6,741 bases of DNA from Saprospirales bacterium. GTDB lineage: Bacteria; Bacteroidota; Bacteroidia; Chitinophagales; JADJOU01. Numbering within the stretch: the first letter of the stretch is position 1; each line of letters starts with the position of its first letter. The stretch covers positions 1 through 6,741 of the forward strand of contig CANHJR010000070.1 of NCBI GenBank assembly GCA_947461165.1, given 5' to 3'. This document shows positions 1 through 6,390 of the stretch, in pieces. Under the pieces are notes generated by a model. The model saw nothing but the letters and a program-made list of their open reading frames with translations. It searched no databases and had not been told where the DNA came from. Position numbers and translations under genes: made by a program.

Positions 1-1
1 C

Positions 2-712
2 AAACCAATAAGTCAAAAATTAAGTCCTCAAACATACTTGCTAGGGGCAGATGCACTTGGTCGAGATATTTTCAGCAGGTTGGTCATTAGTGCTCGAATC
101 TCTCTAATGGTTGGTCTGTTCGCTGTTGTTATTTCCCTGATTATTGGGATTATCTTGGGTGTTTTAGGTGGATACTATGGAGGAAGGGTAGATTTTTTTA
201 TTCAATGGGTTTCATCGGTTTTTTGGGCTATTCCTACCACGCTATTGGCTATCGTATTCTTAGTTGGCTTCAAGGGAAGCAATGATAAGCAAATTTGGCT
301 CGTTTTTCTAGCAGTCGGTCTCACCTTGTGGCTGGAGACAGCTCGCCTTGTTCGCGGTTTGTTTTTACAATATCGAAAAGCAGAATTTATTGAAGCAACG
401 TATGCTCTAGGATATCATGATCTCCGAATCATATTTCGGCATATTCTTCCAAATACGATACCAACATTGATTATCATTTCTGTATCTAATTTTGCATCAG
501 CTATCTTGATGGAATCTGGATTAAGTTATCTCGGTCTTGGGGTGCAACCTCCTTCTCCATCCTGGGGCAATATGCTGCGCGAATATTATGCCTATTTGGG
601 AACTGATTTGAGTTACATGGCTTTCTTTCCGGGTATTTGTATGATGCTATCTGTGTTTGCATTCTTTGCCATTGGTGCTGGATTACGAGATGCCTTTGAC
701 GTTAAAGTATAG
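2..712 (+). CDS. OppC/DppC-type ABC transporter permease, 5' partial
   Basis: This is the inner-membrane permease subunit of a peptide/nickel-type ABC importer. It would pair with an OppB-like permease and OppD/F-like ATPases, none of which is in view. The frame is open to the left edge, so the TTG at 38 is internal and not the start; 236 residues are visible. Family motifs appear in order: the LLGADALGRDIFSR entry segment (about 13-26 of the fragment), a hydrophobic helix followed by GGYYGG, the WAIPTTLLAI helix, and the EAA loop that contacts the ATPase (about 131-151, EATYALG...ILPN). Next come SYLGLGVQPPSPSWGNML, a final membrane helix, and the usual LRDAFDVKV end at a TAG stop. The C-terminal half therefore looks intact. 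Substrate cannot be read from this subunit; oligopeptides or dipeptides are the family norm. The next gene, rsmE, lies 196 bp away and is probably separately transcribed. Confidence 0.93.
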   Translation, partial: KPISQKLSPQTYLLGADALGRDIFSRLVISARISLMVGLFAVVISLIIGIILGVLGGYYGGRVDFFIQWVSSVFWAIPTTLLAIVFLVGFKGSNDKQIWLVFLAVGLTLWLETARLVRGLFLQYRKAEFIEATYALGYHDLRIIFRHILPNTIPTLIIISVSNFASAILMESGLSYLGLGVQPPSPSWGNMLREYYAYLGTDLSYMAFFPGICMMLSVFAFFAIGAGLRDAFDVKV

Positions 713-831
713 ATAAAAATAGAAAAATAGTGAAAACTACAAACCAGCCATGATGCTATAAAAATGATAGATTTCTAGAACATGTAGGTTTCTTTTACTT
801 TCGTTTTTCTTCTGCGATTTGAAATTATATC

Positions 832-839
832 TACCTTTG
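832..839 (+). promoter_or_regulatory. Possible Bacteroidota -7 box upstream of rsmE
   Basis: TACCTTTG matches the Bacteroidota sigma-A -7 consensus TAnnTTTG and lies about 70 nt before the rsmE ATG. No clear TTTG -33 element sits at the usual distance: only a T-run near 804-808, about 24 nt upstream, and a TTTG at 818 that is too close. The 196-bp gap would give room for a promoter. A short motif like this occurs often by chance in AT-rich DNA, so the call is weak. Confidence 0.25.
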
Positions 840-908
840 GCTTTTTATATCTATCACTTGTTTCAGTCATAGACTTATCAGAAACTTTTATAAAATTACA
901 TAACTTAA

Positions 909-1604
909 ATGCAACGATATTTCGCTCAAAACTGGCACCTAAACGAGCCTTTTCTTTTATCTGAGGAGGAGAGCAGACATTGTATTTCCGTCATGCGAAA
1001 TGCTATAGGCAACCATTTAACCGTTCTAGATGGTGCCGGGAATTTAATTCTTGCCAAAATAATGGATCCACATCCAAAGCGAACATCGCTTCAATACCTC
1101 GAAACCATCCGAACAAATCCTGCAAAGCACAATCTTCATATCGCCATTTCACCAACCAAATCCAATGATCGCATCGAATGGTTTTTAGAAAAAGTTTGTG
1201 AAATTGGCGTTGGAAAAATTACGCCTATCTTATTTGAAAGAACGGAACGCTCCAAAATCAATCTCGATCGATGGAACAAAATAATCGTAGCATCCTGCAA
1301 ACAATCTTCCTTGCTTCATTTCCCTATTCTTGCAGAACCTAAAAAATTTCAAGAATTTCTAAGCGAGATCAACTCGAACCAAAAACTTATTGTCTGTGCA
1401 ATTGGAGCACCCTCACGCCTATCCAAAATCGATACCACAAAAGAAAACATCCTAGTAATAGGCCCTGAAGGCGATTTTACCGCTGAAGAATTGAACCAAA
1501 TCAAATCAAAAAATGCAGAGGAAATTTCCATTTCTGAAAATATTCTGAGAGTAGAAACGGCGGGAATTGTTGGTGCTACCCTATGGAATAGTTTGATGGA
1601 ATAG
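909..1604 (+). CDS. rsmE: 16S rRNA (uracil1498-N3)-methyltransferase RsmE
   Basis: This cytoplasmic enzyme uses S-adenosylmethionine to methylate N3 of U1498 in the decoding region of 16S rRNA. The 231-aa length is normal for the family. The N-terminal PUA-like RNA-binding part (about 1-70) has the expected LSEEESRHCISVMR and DGAGN segments. The SPOUT domain (about 75-231) shows SNDRIEWFLEKVCEIGV at 85-101, RWNKIIVASCKQS at 121-133, and the knot motifs GPEGDFT at 185-191 and ILRVETA at 212-218, which form the cofactor pocket. The more usual AaEQS is ASCKQS here, and the Leu-Gly often found before the ILR segment is missing; both look like lineage variation. The ATG at 909 gives a complete N-terminus, and no Shine-Dalgarno sequence precedes it, as is common in Bacteroidota. 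It converges with the photolyase gene, only 3 bp away. Confidence 0.95.
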   Translation: MQRYFAQNWHLNEPFLLSEEESRHCISVMRNAIGNHLTVLDGAGNLILAKIMDPHPKRTSLQYLETIRTNPAKHNLHIAISPTKSNDRIEWFLEKVCEIGVGKITPILFERTERSKINLDRWNKIIVASCKQSSLLHFPILAEPKKFQEFLSEINSNQKLIVCAIGAPSRLSKIDTTKENILVIGPEGDFTAEELNQIKSKNAEEISISENILRVETAGIVGATLWNSLME

Positions 1605-1607
1605 CCC

Positions 1608-2894
1608 TTATTCTGCTCCTAAATATTTTTTATAATTCGCAATCGCCTGATCACGTGATTCGCGATAATCTACAATAGGTTTTGGATATCGATCCGTTCC
1701 GTATTCTGGTACCCATCTTTTGATGTATTTATAATCTTTGTCAAAACGCTCTATCTGCAATTCAGGATTGAAAATTCGAAAATAGGGTACGGCATCACAG
1801 CCTGTACTTGCAGCCCATTGCCAACCGCCAACATTACTAGCCAACTCAAAATCAAGAAGCTTGCTCGCAAAATAACGCTCTCCCAACCGCCAATCGATCC
1901 ATAGATTTTTTGTGAGAAAACACGACACAACCATTCTGACACGATTGTGCATATAACCCGTTTCATTCAGTTCGCGCATTCCGGCATCCACAAGAGGAAA
2001 CCCTGTGATTCCTTGACACCAAGCCTGAAAAACTGTCATGTTGTTTGACCAAACAATTCGTTCATAATTCTTCTTGAAACAATTCTGCATTGACTCGGGA
2101 AAATGATACATGATTTGAGCATAGAACTCTCTCCAAATCAATTCATTGAGAAATTTTTCCTCATGCATCGTTTGAATCAAAATCTTTCGAATGGATACCA
2201 GTCCAAATCGGAGTGAAACACTCAATTTGGAGGTATGACTCAAGGAAGGAAAATCTCTGTTTTCGCTGTATTTCGTCAAAAATTGATTTTGAATATTAAT
2301 CGTTGGAACCTCGATTTTCTGATAGTCAAAACCGATGGATTTCAATTCTGGAAATTCTATTTTGCAAGAAGACAATTTATTGAGTTTGCTTTCAGATTCA
2401 CAAATTTCGATCTTAGTCCTTGCCAATTTTTCCTTCCACCTTCGAGAATATGGCGTAAAAACCGTATATGGATTCTGATCAGCCTTCAAGACCTCATTTG
2501 GTTGAAAAATAAGATGATCCAAAAACTTCTGATGAGGAATGTTTTTGCTGTTGAGAAATTCAACAACTTCTTGGTCTCTTAGAATAGCATATGGCTCATA
2601 GTCTTTGTTAAAAAAAACTTGACTTGCATCAAATTCTTTGACAATATTTGCCCAAACTTCTATAGGCTTTCCATAATAAATCTTAAGTGAAGATCCATAC
2701 GATTGAAAAACCTCATGAATTTGATTCAATTGATTATAAATAAGGCCTACGCGCTTATCTTCTTTATCCTCTAATTTGTCAAGAATATCCTTATCAAAAA
2801 TAAAAACTCCTTGTGTCAAACCATCTTGTAACGCGGCATTGAGCCCAACATTATCGTCTATTCGAAGATCTCTTCGAAACCAAAATATATTCAT
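1608..2894 (-). CDS. Deoxyribodipyrimidine photolyase (cryptochrome/photolyase family)
   Basis: This FAD enzyme uses blue light to split UV-induced pyrimidine dimers in DNA. The 428-aa length is normal or slightly short for a class I photolyase. The N-terminal alpha/beta antenna domain starts with WFRRDLRIDDN. The helical FAD domain shows NELIWREFY (250-258; E251 and W254 correspond to E. coli E274 and W277), TGFPLVDAGMREL, MHNRVRM (315-321), LASNVGGWQW (351-360) and CDAVPYFRIFNP. By alignment from memory, the electron-transfer tryptophan triad is kept: W282, W335 and W358 for E. coli W306, W359 and W382. N354 matches the flavin-contacting Asn378. This favours a working CPD photolyase over a signalling cryptochrome. 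Tyr314 replaces the Trp common in TGWMHNR. The antenna cofactor cannot be told. It is last in the four-gene block, starting 7 nt after the phosphatase stop across a run of seven T; no Shine-Dalgarno sequence is visible. Confidence 0.93.
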   Translation of the reverse strand: MNIFWFRRDLRIDDNVGLNAALQDGLTQGVFIFDKDILDKLEDKEDKRVGLIYNQLNQIHEVFQSYGSSLKIYYGKPIEVWANIVKEFDASQVFFNKDYEPYAILRDQEVVEFLNSKNIPHQKFLDHLIFQPNEVLKADQNPYTVFTPYSRRWKEKLARTKIEICESESKLNKLSSCKIEFPELKSIGFDYQKIEVPTINIQNQFLTKYSENRDFPSLSHTSKLSVSLRFGLVSIRKILIQTMHEEKFLNELIWREFYAQIMYHFPESMQNCFKKNYERIVWSNNMTVFQAWCQGITGFPLVDAGMRELNETGYMHNRVRMVVSCFLTKNLWIDWRLGERYFASKLLDFELASNVGGWQWAASTGCDAVPYFRIFNPELQIERFDKDYKYIKRWVPEYGTDRYPKPIVDYRESRDQAIANYKKYLGAE

Positions 2895-2901
2895 AAAAAA
2901 A

Positions 2902-3984
2902 TTAACTTATTTCGATAGCAAGCATACTGATGTCATCCTTTAAATCCTCTTCTACATCTATGCTTTTGATGCCTCGTTCAAAAAAGGAGATCACGTCCTC
3001 CGTTTTAGCATGCATGCACTCCTTTTGCAAGACATATTTCAACTCTTTGAAAGACAAAAACTCTTCATGGTCATAATTCAAATTGAGAAGCCCATCGGTA
3101 TACAAAAAGAGTTTCGTATTCTCTGTAATCATTTTTGTTCCGTACTCAAGAAATTGCAATTTTTCGAATGCCCCAAGGATAGTTGTTCCTTTCTCCAACC
3201 ATTCAAACTCGTTTTCGTTATAAAGAGCGATAGGAAGGTGTCCACAGTTGGCATAAACCAATCGTCTATCCTTCATATTATATACAGCCAGAAATAGTGT
3301 CAAAAATTTTGCTCCTTCGGTCAAATGATACATTTTTTCGTTGAGCTTTTCGATGACTGGTAAGAGATTATTTTCTGCAGCTAAGACTGCCTTTGCAAGC
3401 GCTTGATAATTAGCCATAACAATCGCGGCATTTACACCTTTGCCAGAAACGTCGCCGATCGAAAACCCAATTTCATGCTCATTTATTGGATAAACGTCAT
3501 AGAAGTCGCCACCTACTTGCTGATGAGGACGATACAAGCCAGATGCTTTAAACTGATTATTGTTGAACAATGTTTTTGGGATCAGAAGTCCTTGCATCTT
3601 AGAAGCTAACTCCAAATCTTTTCGAAGGAATGTGGTATCAATCTTTTGAGCCTTGATTTGCTTCAAATACATAAACTCCAGTATCGCTTTGACAAGGGTT
3701 TCTATCCGTTTATATTTATCAATATTGCTGCTTGGGACAGAAACTCGACTCGCCAAGTCGCGATCATAATGATAGAAAAAAGTATGATAGGCACCTTCAC
3801 GATCTAGCTTGACCTCCATAATCTCTTTACCTTTTTCCAGATAGTCATACAGTGCTATCTTGTAGGTCAGAATCTCTACCTCTGAAAATAGAGTAAACAA
3901 GAGCTCCTCAAATGCATCTAAATTCTTATTGGCAGAAATCAAATCAATAAAATTTTGATTATAATTGATTTCTCCTTGTATCAT
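2902..3984 (-). CDS. SpoIIE/RsbU-type PP2C serine/threonine phosphatase
   Basis: This is a metal-dependent protein phosphatase of the kind that dephosphorylates anti-anti-sigma (STAS) proteins in partner-switching pathways. The 360-aa protein has an N-terminal region (1 to about 110) that I do not recognise as a named sensor. A linker helix follows (FLRKDLELASKMQGLLIPK, about 119-137), the usual connector before this catalytic domain. The catalytic core shows VGGDFYD (157-163, D160), GDVSGKG (177-183, D178), YANCGHLPIALY (244-255), LYTDGLL (294-300, D297) and DDISMLAIEI (350-359), so the acidic metal ligands are present. The Glu common after YTDG is replaced (YTDGLLNLN). No membrane helix is obvious, so it is probably cytosolic. 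No STAS protein, HATPase kinase or sigma factor gene is nearby, so its target is unknown. The ATG lies 2 nt after the upstream stop, suggesting coupled translation. Confidence 0.92.
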   Translation of the reverse strand: MIQGEINYNQNFIDLISANKNLDAFEELLFTLFSEVEILTYKIALYDYLEKGKEIMEVKLDREGAYHTFFYHYDRDLASRVSVPSSNIDKYKRIETLVKAILEFMYLKQIKAQKIDTTFLRKDLELASKMQGLLIPKTLFNNNQFKASGLYRPHQQVGGDFYDVYPINEHEIGFSIGDVSGKGVNAAIVMANYQALAKAVLAAENNLLPVIEKLNEKMYHLTEGAKFLTLFLAVYNMKDRRLVYANCGHLPIALYNENEFEWLEKGTTILGAFEKLQFLEYGTKMITENTKLFLYTDGLLNLNYDHEEFLSFKELKYVLQKECMHAKTEDVISFFERGIKSIDVEEDLKDDISMLAIEIS

Positions 3985-3986
3985 TG

Positions 3987-4631
3987 CTATGGATTGACCG
4001 ATGTATTAAAAATAGCGAGATAATGACAAAAACTAGCGGCCATTACAAAGATGTGCCAAACGGTGTGACTATATTCATGTTTTTTATTGACATAAAACAA
4101 AACACCCACCAAATACATGAGCCCACCAATAAGAACGAGTATAAAAATATCGTGGGGCATTGCATTCACAATTGGTTTGATCAAGAATAATACCATACAG
4201 CCAAGAAAGACATAAAGGCCTATCGAAAAAGTCTTAAAACGTCCCATAAAAAAAAACTTCATCACGATACCACCAATCAAAATCAACCACAGAATCGCAA
4301 GAAATATGGCGCCGAGTGGGTTTTCGATATACTTGTTTATAACTGGCGTATAGGTGCCGCCTATCAGAAGATAAATGGCCATATGATCCATGGTACGAAG
4401 CTGAGTCTTGAGCTCACGATCTTTGACATAGTGATATAATGATGATGTGGAATAAACTGCAATCAATCCAATAGAAAATATAACCAAACCGGTAATGTTT
4501 ATCCTTTCTATTTGAAGGCTGGCACGATATATTAAGTATGGACACGCCACCATATAAAATGCTAGTGCAAACAAATGCGTAGAATAGTTGAGCTTCTCTT
4601 CTAGCTCCGTGTAGTCACGATATGTTCCCAA
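3987..4631 (-). CDS. Hemolysin III family (PAQR/YqfA-like) membrane protein
   Basis: This is a seven-helix inner-membrane protein of the bacterial hemolysin III/PAQR family, relatives of the adiponectin receptors. The hemolysin name is historical; eukaryotic relatives act as zinc-dependent ceramidases, and the bacterial role is poorly known. The 214-aa length is typical. Motifs are NYSTHLFALAF (15-25), STSSLYHY (61-68), RTMDHMAIYLLIGGTYTP (79-96), and GVLFY...SHTVWHIFV (176-196). By comparison with AdipoR1, the putative zinc ligands H67, D82, H189 and H193 and the catalytic-type S63 are all kept. The start is unusual: the upstream gene's TAG stop is in the same frame, only two codons before the TTG at 4631, and no ATG exists before residue 27, which is past the first motif. 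TTG is therefore the best start. A GGAG lies 14 nt upstream of it, further than a normal ribosome site. Confidence 0.92.
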   Translation of the reverse strand: MGTYRDYTELEEKLNYSTHLFALAFYMVACPYLIYRASLQIERINITGLVIFSIGLIAVYSTSSLYHYVKDRELKTQLRTMDHMAIYLLIGGTYTPVINKYIENPLGAIFLAILWLILIGGIVMKFFFMGRFKTFSIGLYVFLGCMVLFLIKPIVNAMPHDIFILVLIGGLMYLVGVLFYVNKKHEYSHTVWHIFVMAASFCHYLAIFNTSVNP

Positions 4632-4637
4632 GTTTGT

Positions 4638-6020
4638 CTATTTATCTCCGTTAAAAACTTTGTGATGCCATTTGTTTTGGATAACCCCATTTTGTATTTT
4701 TAATACACCTGGATTAGAGCGAATCATTGTTTTTAAGGCAGTTTCATCCACTCGAACGATATCCATAACAGAGCCTACTTTCTTTTCTACGGCAGCGTCG
4801 CCTTTACCAACCATAAAGTAAACGTTCAATCCTTTGGCACGCATTTCCGTGGCAAATGGGATCAGTTTTTCATCAATAGCTTTGATGTCTGATTTATCGA
4901 TATTGTAACAGACTATCCAATATGAAACAGTTGGCTCATTCAGAATACTCATAGTGACATCATTTCCATCCTTGTCCTCAAATCTCAAATTATGTATTGG
5001 AGCAGGAATACCTTCCTTTATCACACTATCAATTCTGTCTTTATAAACCCAGTTGGTATCCATTGGAATGTTATTGATTCCAAATCGCTGATCCTGCCCA
5101 GTTGCTTTATTGGTGTAGATCAAAATATTTTCAATGATACTTGGTTCTATCTCCTTCATTTTTTCGTTGATGTTGTTGCCAATTGCATATGGTCTAAAAT
5201 CAACAGGAGGTTCGTTAAAATAGGTATTATAAAAACAAAAAATGGTAGCCACAGTAAGACCTCCAATCATAATCATATTGTAAATTTTACCTGAAAACAA
5301 CTCCGATATTTTGTGGTGCTTTTTGGCTAAAAAAAGTGATAAGATGGTTAAAAATATATCCTTATAAAATGTTTCCCAAGGCTTCAATTTCATGAAATCG
5401 CCGAAACAACCACAATCAGTGACCTTCATTTTTGAAATAGTGAACGAACATCCAATACCATTTCCGGTAGTCTTGATATAAATGAAATATAACAAGACCA
5501 ATACAGACATTGTTAAAATTCCCTGAAATCTTTTGTTATGGTTTTGAATAAAGGCCGCACCAAAAAGAAGAAACAATAATATCGCAGAAACAATTAAAAC
5601 CGGTTGGCTCAAACAAAAACCAGACAAATAAGAATACCCCGTGAGATATAGAAAAAACAAATTAATGCCTAAAAGCCCCAAAGATGTCCATCTTGCTCTC
5701 CAGCCTATGATAATCGCTATTCCAAGAATAATTTCAAAAATAATCATCCCAAGTGCAAATGCAATATTGAAATGAGTCATGTTTTCCCAAAAAGAAGCCC
5801 AGCCATCGTGAGCAAAACTTTCAAAGTAATCTTTCATTTTATATCCTGTTCCCGTAGGATCTATCCCTTTGACTACTCCTGAGAATATAAACAAAAGACC
5901 TACAAAATACTGAACTACGTTAAGAAGGAATCCATCACCATTTCTTTTTAGTCGATTGCGAAAGAAAGAAAGAATCAATGAAATGATTGCGATGGAGATA
6001 AATAGTTCTTGAACTGTCAT
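4638..6020 (-). CDS. DoxX/MauE-like membrane protein of the BT_3928 family
   Basis: This 460-aa inner-membrane protein is of a type widespread in Bacteroidota and of unproven function. The N-terminal half has several hydrophobic segments (about 3-20, 35-52, 86-106, 112-132, 138-158, 167-183, 219-232, 249-265). After one short extra helix it has the DoxX-like GLLFIFSGVVKGIDPTGTGY (41-60). TDCGCFGD (201-208), with Cys203 and Cys205, is the motif shared with MauE, the methylamine-utilisation factor linked to disulfide chemistry. The C-terminal soluble half (about 270-460) ends with LKTMIRSNPGVLKIQNGVI, a thioredoxin-fold-like close, but I see no CxxC redox pair there. A role in envelope redox or protein quality is inference. 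It heads the four-gene block, with a Bacteroidota-type -7 box just upstream. In relatives I recall triosephosphate isomerase next door; here a hemolysin III gene follows. Confidence 0.88.
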   Translation of the reverse strand: MTVQELFISIAIISLILSFFRNRLKRNGDGFLLNVVQYFVGLLFIFSGVVKGIDPTGTGYKMKDYFESFAHDGWASFWENMTHFNIAFALGMIIFEIILGIAIIIGWRARWTSLGLLGINLFFLYLTGYSYLSGFCLSQPVLIVSAILLFLLFGAAFIQNHNKRFQGILTMSVLVLLYFIYIKTTGNGIGCSFTISKMKVTDCGCFGDFMKLKPWETFYKDIFLTILSLFLAKKHHKISELFSGKIYNMIMIGGLTVATIFCFYNTYFNEPPVDFRPYAIGNNINEKMKEIEPSIIENILIYTNKATGQDQRFGINNIPMDTNWVYKDRIDSVIKEGIPAPIHNLRFEDKDGNDVTMSILNEPTVSYWIVCYNIDKSDIKAIDEKLIPFATEMRAKGLNVYFMVGKGDAAVEKKVGSVMDIVRVDETALKTMIRSNPGVLKIQNGVIQNKWHHKVFNGDK

Positions 6021-6037
6021 AATCTTTTGATTTTGGT

Positions 6038-6045
6038 CAAAGATA
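6038..6045 (-). promoter_or_regulatory. Likely -7 box of the four-gene operon
   Basis: The minus strand reads TATCTTTG, a full match to TAnnTTTG, ending 17 nt before the ATG at 6020. Transcription would start near 6032 and leave a leader of about a dozen bases. No good TTTG -33 box is seen at the usual 17-23 nt spacing; CAAA copies on the + strand at 6050 and 6058 are too close. The position ahead of a first gene supports it. Confidence 0.45.
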
Positions 6046-6053
6046 AATTCAAA

Positions 6054-6068
6054 ATTTCAAAATGAAAT
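6054..6068. repeat. Small inverted repeat, possible operator
   Basis: ATTTCA, a three-base spacer and TGAAAT form a perfect 6-bp inverted repeat. It is centred about 29 bases upstream of the start expected from the -7 box at 6038-6045, where a -33 element would normally sit. It could be a repressor or activator site. The surroundings are so rich in A and T that chance is a real alternative. Confidence 0.2.
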
Positions 6069-6119
6069 GAAAAGAAAATCATTATGAGAATTATTAACAG
6101 TTCACGCTTGAAACTAGAT

Positions 6120-6127
6120 TATATTTG
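6120..6127 (+). promoter_or_regulatory. Plus-strand -7 box in the spacer
   Basis: TATATTTG matches TAnnTTTG exactly and points away from the DoxX-like gene. A TTG at 6108-6110 is only 9 nt upstream, too close for a standard -33 element. The first ATG downstream is at 6134, 7 nt after the box, so a transcript from here would be nearly or fully leaderless. It may also drive a short untranslated RNA. Confidence 0.3.
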
Positions 6128-6133
6128 AATCTT

Positions 6134-6372
6134 ATGCCTCTAACCGTTCGTTGTTTAGAATTTATTCGGAAAAAAACTGATCAGACGCCTCCTGATTTCC
6201 TAGAAAATATAGATAAAAAAGTCATCGAGCGAAATTTGACAATGGTGTATGGCCAAATAAAACTCACGCCCTTATGATCGTCAACATTTCGCCACTAAAC
6301 CTTACTTCTTTAAAATCTGCAGAAATCACTGGACGAAAAATCTTAAGCTCTAAGATTTACTTGAATTGTTAA
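6134..6372 (+). pseudogene. Possible small ORF or frame-broken gene remnant
   Basis: An ATG at 6134 opens a 47-codon frame that ends at TGA 6275-6277 (starts MPLTVRCLEF, ends QIKLTPL). The frame one base back is open from 6217 to TAA 6370-6372 and ends GRKILSSKIYLNC. The two overlap across a run of six A at 6215-6220. Losing or slipping one base there would join them into about 79 residues. An ATG at 6274 also overlaps the first stop as ATGA, so two tiny coupled ORFs are another reading. I recognise no family. The 3' part overlaps the hairpin at 6338-6358. All this may be chance in non-coding DNA. Confidence 0.2.
6338..6358 (-). terminator. Candidate terminator hairpin after the AI-2E gene
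   Basis: AAATCTTA and TAAGATTT form a perfect 8-bp stem with a 5-nt loop. On the minus strand it lies about 33 nt past the AI-2E stop codon and its 3' arm runs into a total of five T before CG. That suits a weak rho-independent terminator. The stem is mostly A-T and the T-run is partly inside the stem, so strength is doubtful. On the + strand no T-tract follows it. Confidence 0.4.
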
Positions 6373-6390
6373 GTTGACATTCCTTTCTGT

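Larger units (their letters stand above)
6021..6390. other. 370-bp spacer without a confident gene
   Basis: The spacer lies between the start of the DoxX-like gene and the stop of the AI-2E transporter gene, which are both on the minus strand. It contains the outward-facing -7 boxes at 6038-6045 and 6120-6127, the inverted repeat at 6054-6068, the weak small-ORF candidate at 6134-6372 and the hairpin at 6338-6358. Its length and the two opposed boxes separate the AI-2E transcript from the four-gene block. I see no tRNA or known riboswitch pattern in it. Confidence 0.7.

Noticed and set aside
729..810. Loose stem after the ABC permease gene (AAAACTACA pairing with TGTAG and TTTTACT) before a T-rich stretch, as a terminator
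   Set aside because: The stem is broken by a 5-nt bulge and a loop of about 40 nt, with few G-C pairs. It is no better than expected in such AT-rich sequence.
980..1168. A 62-residue open frame inside rsmE
   Set aside because: It lies in another frame of a clearly coding gene and its translation resembles no protein family.
1599..1613. GAATA/TATTC hairpin at the rsmE-photolyase junction as a two-way terminator
   Set aside because: There are only five pairs, and no T-tract directly after the stem on either strand.
2235..2582. A 115-residue open frame opposite the photolyase gene
   Set aside because: It is antisense to a conserved coding region. Its composition looks like a shadow of the real gene.
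3987..4631. A true pore-forming hemolysin or virulence factor
   Set aside because: The hemolysin III name is historical. The sequence shows the PAQR metal-site residues of a membrane enzyme family, not a secreted toxin.
4992..5294. A 100-residue open frame opposite the DoxX-like gene
   Set aside because: It is antisense to a recognised family protein, with no motif and no start context of its own.
6178..6314. A minus-strand frame in the spacer (contains VSFIWPYTIVKF) as a gene remnant
   Set aside because: It is short, bounded by stops, lacks an early start codon and matches no family I know. The plus-strand reading is at least preceded by a -7 box.
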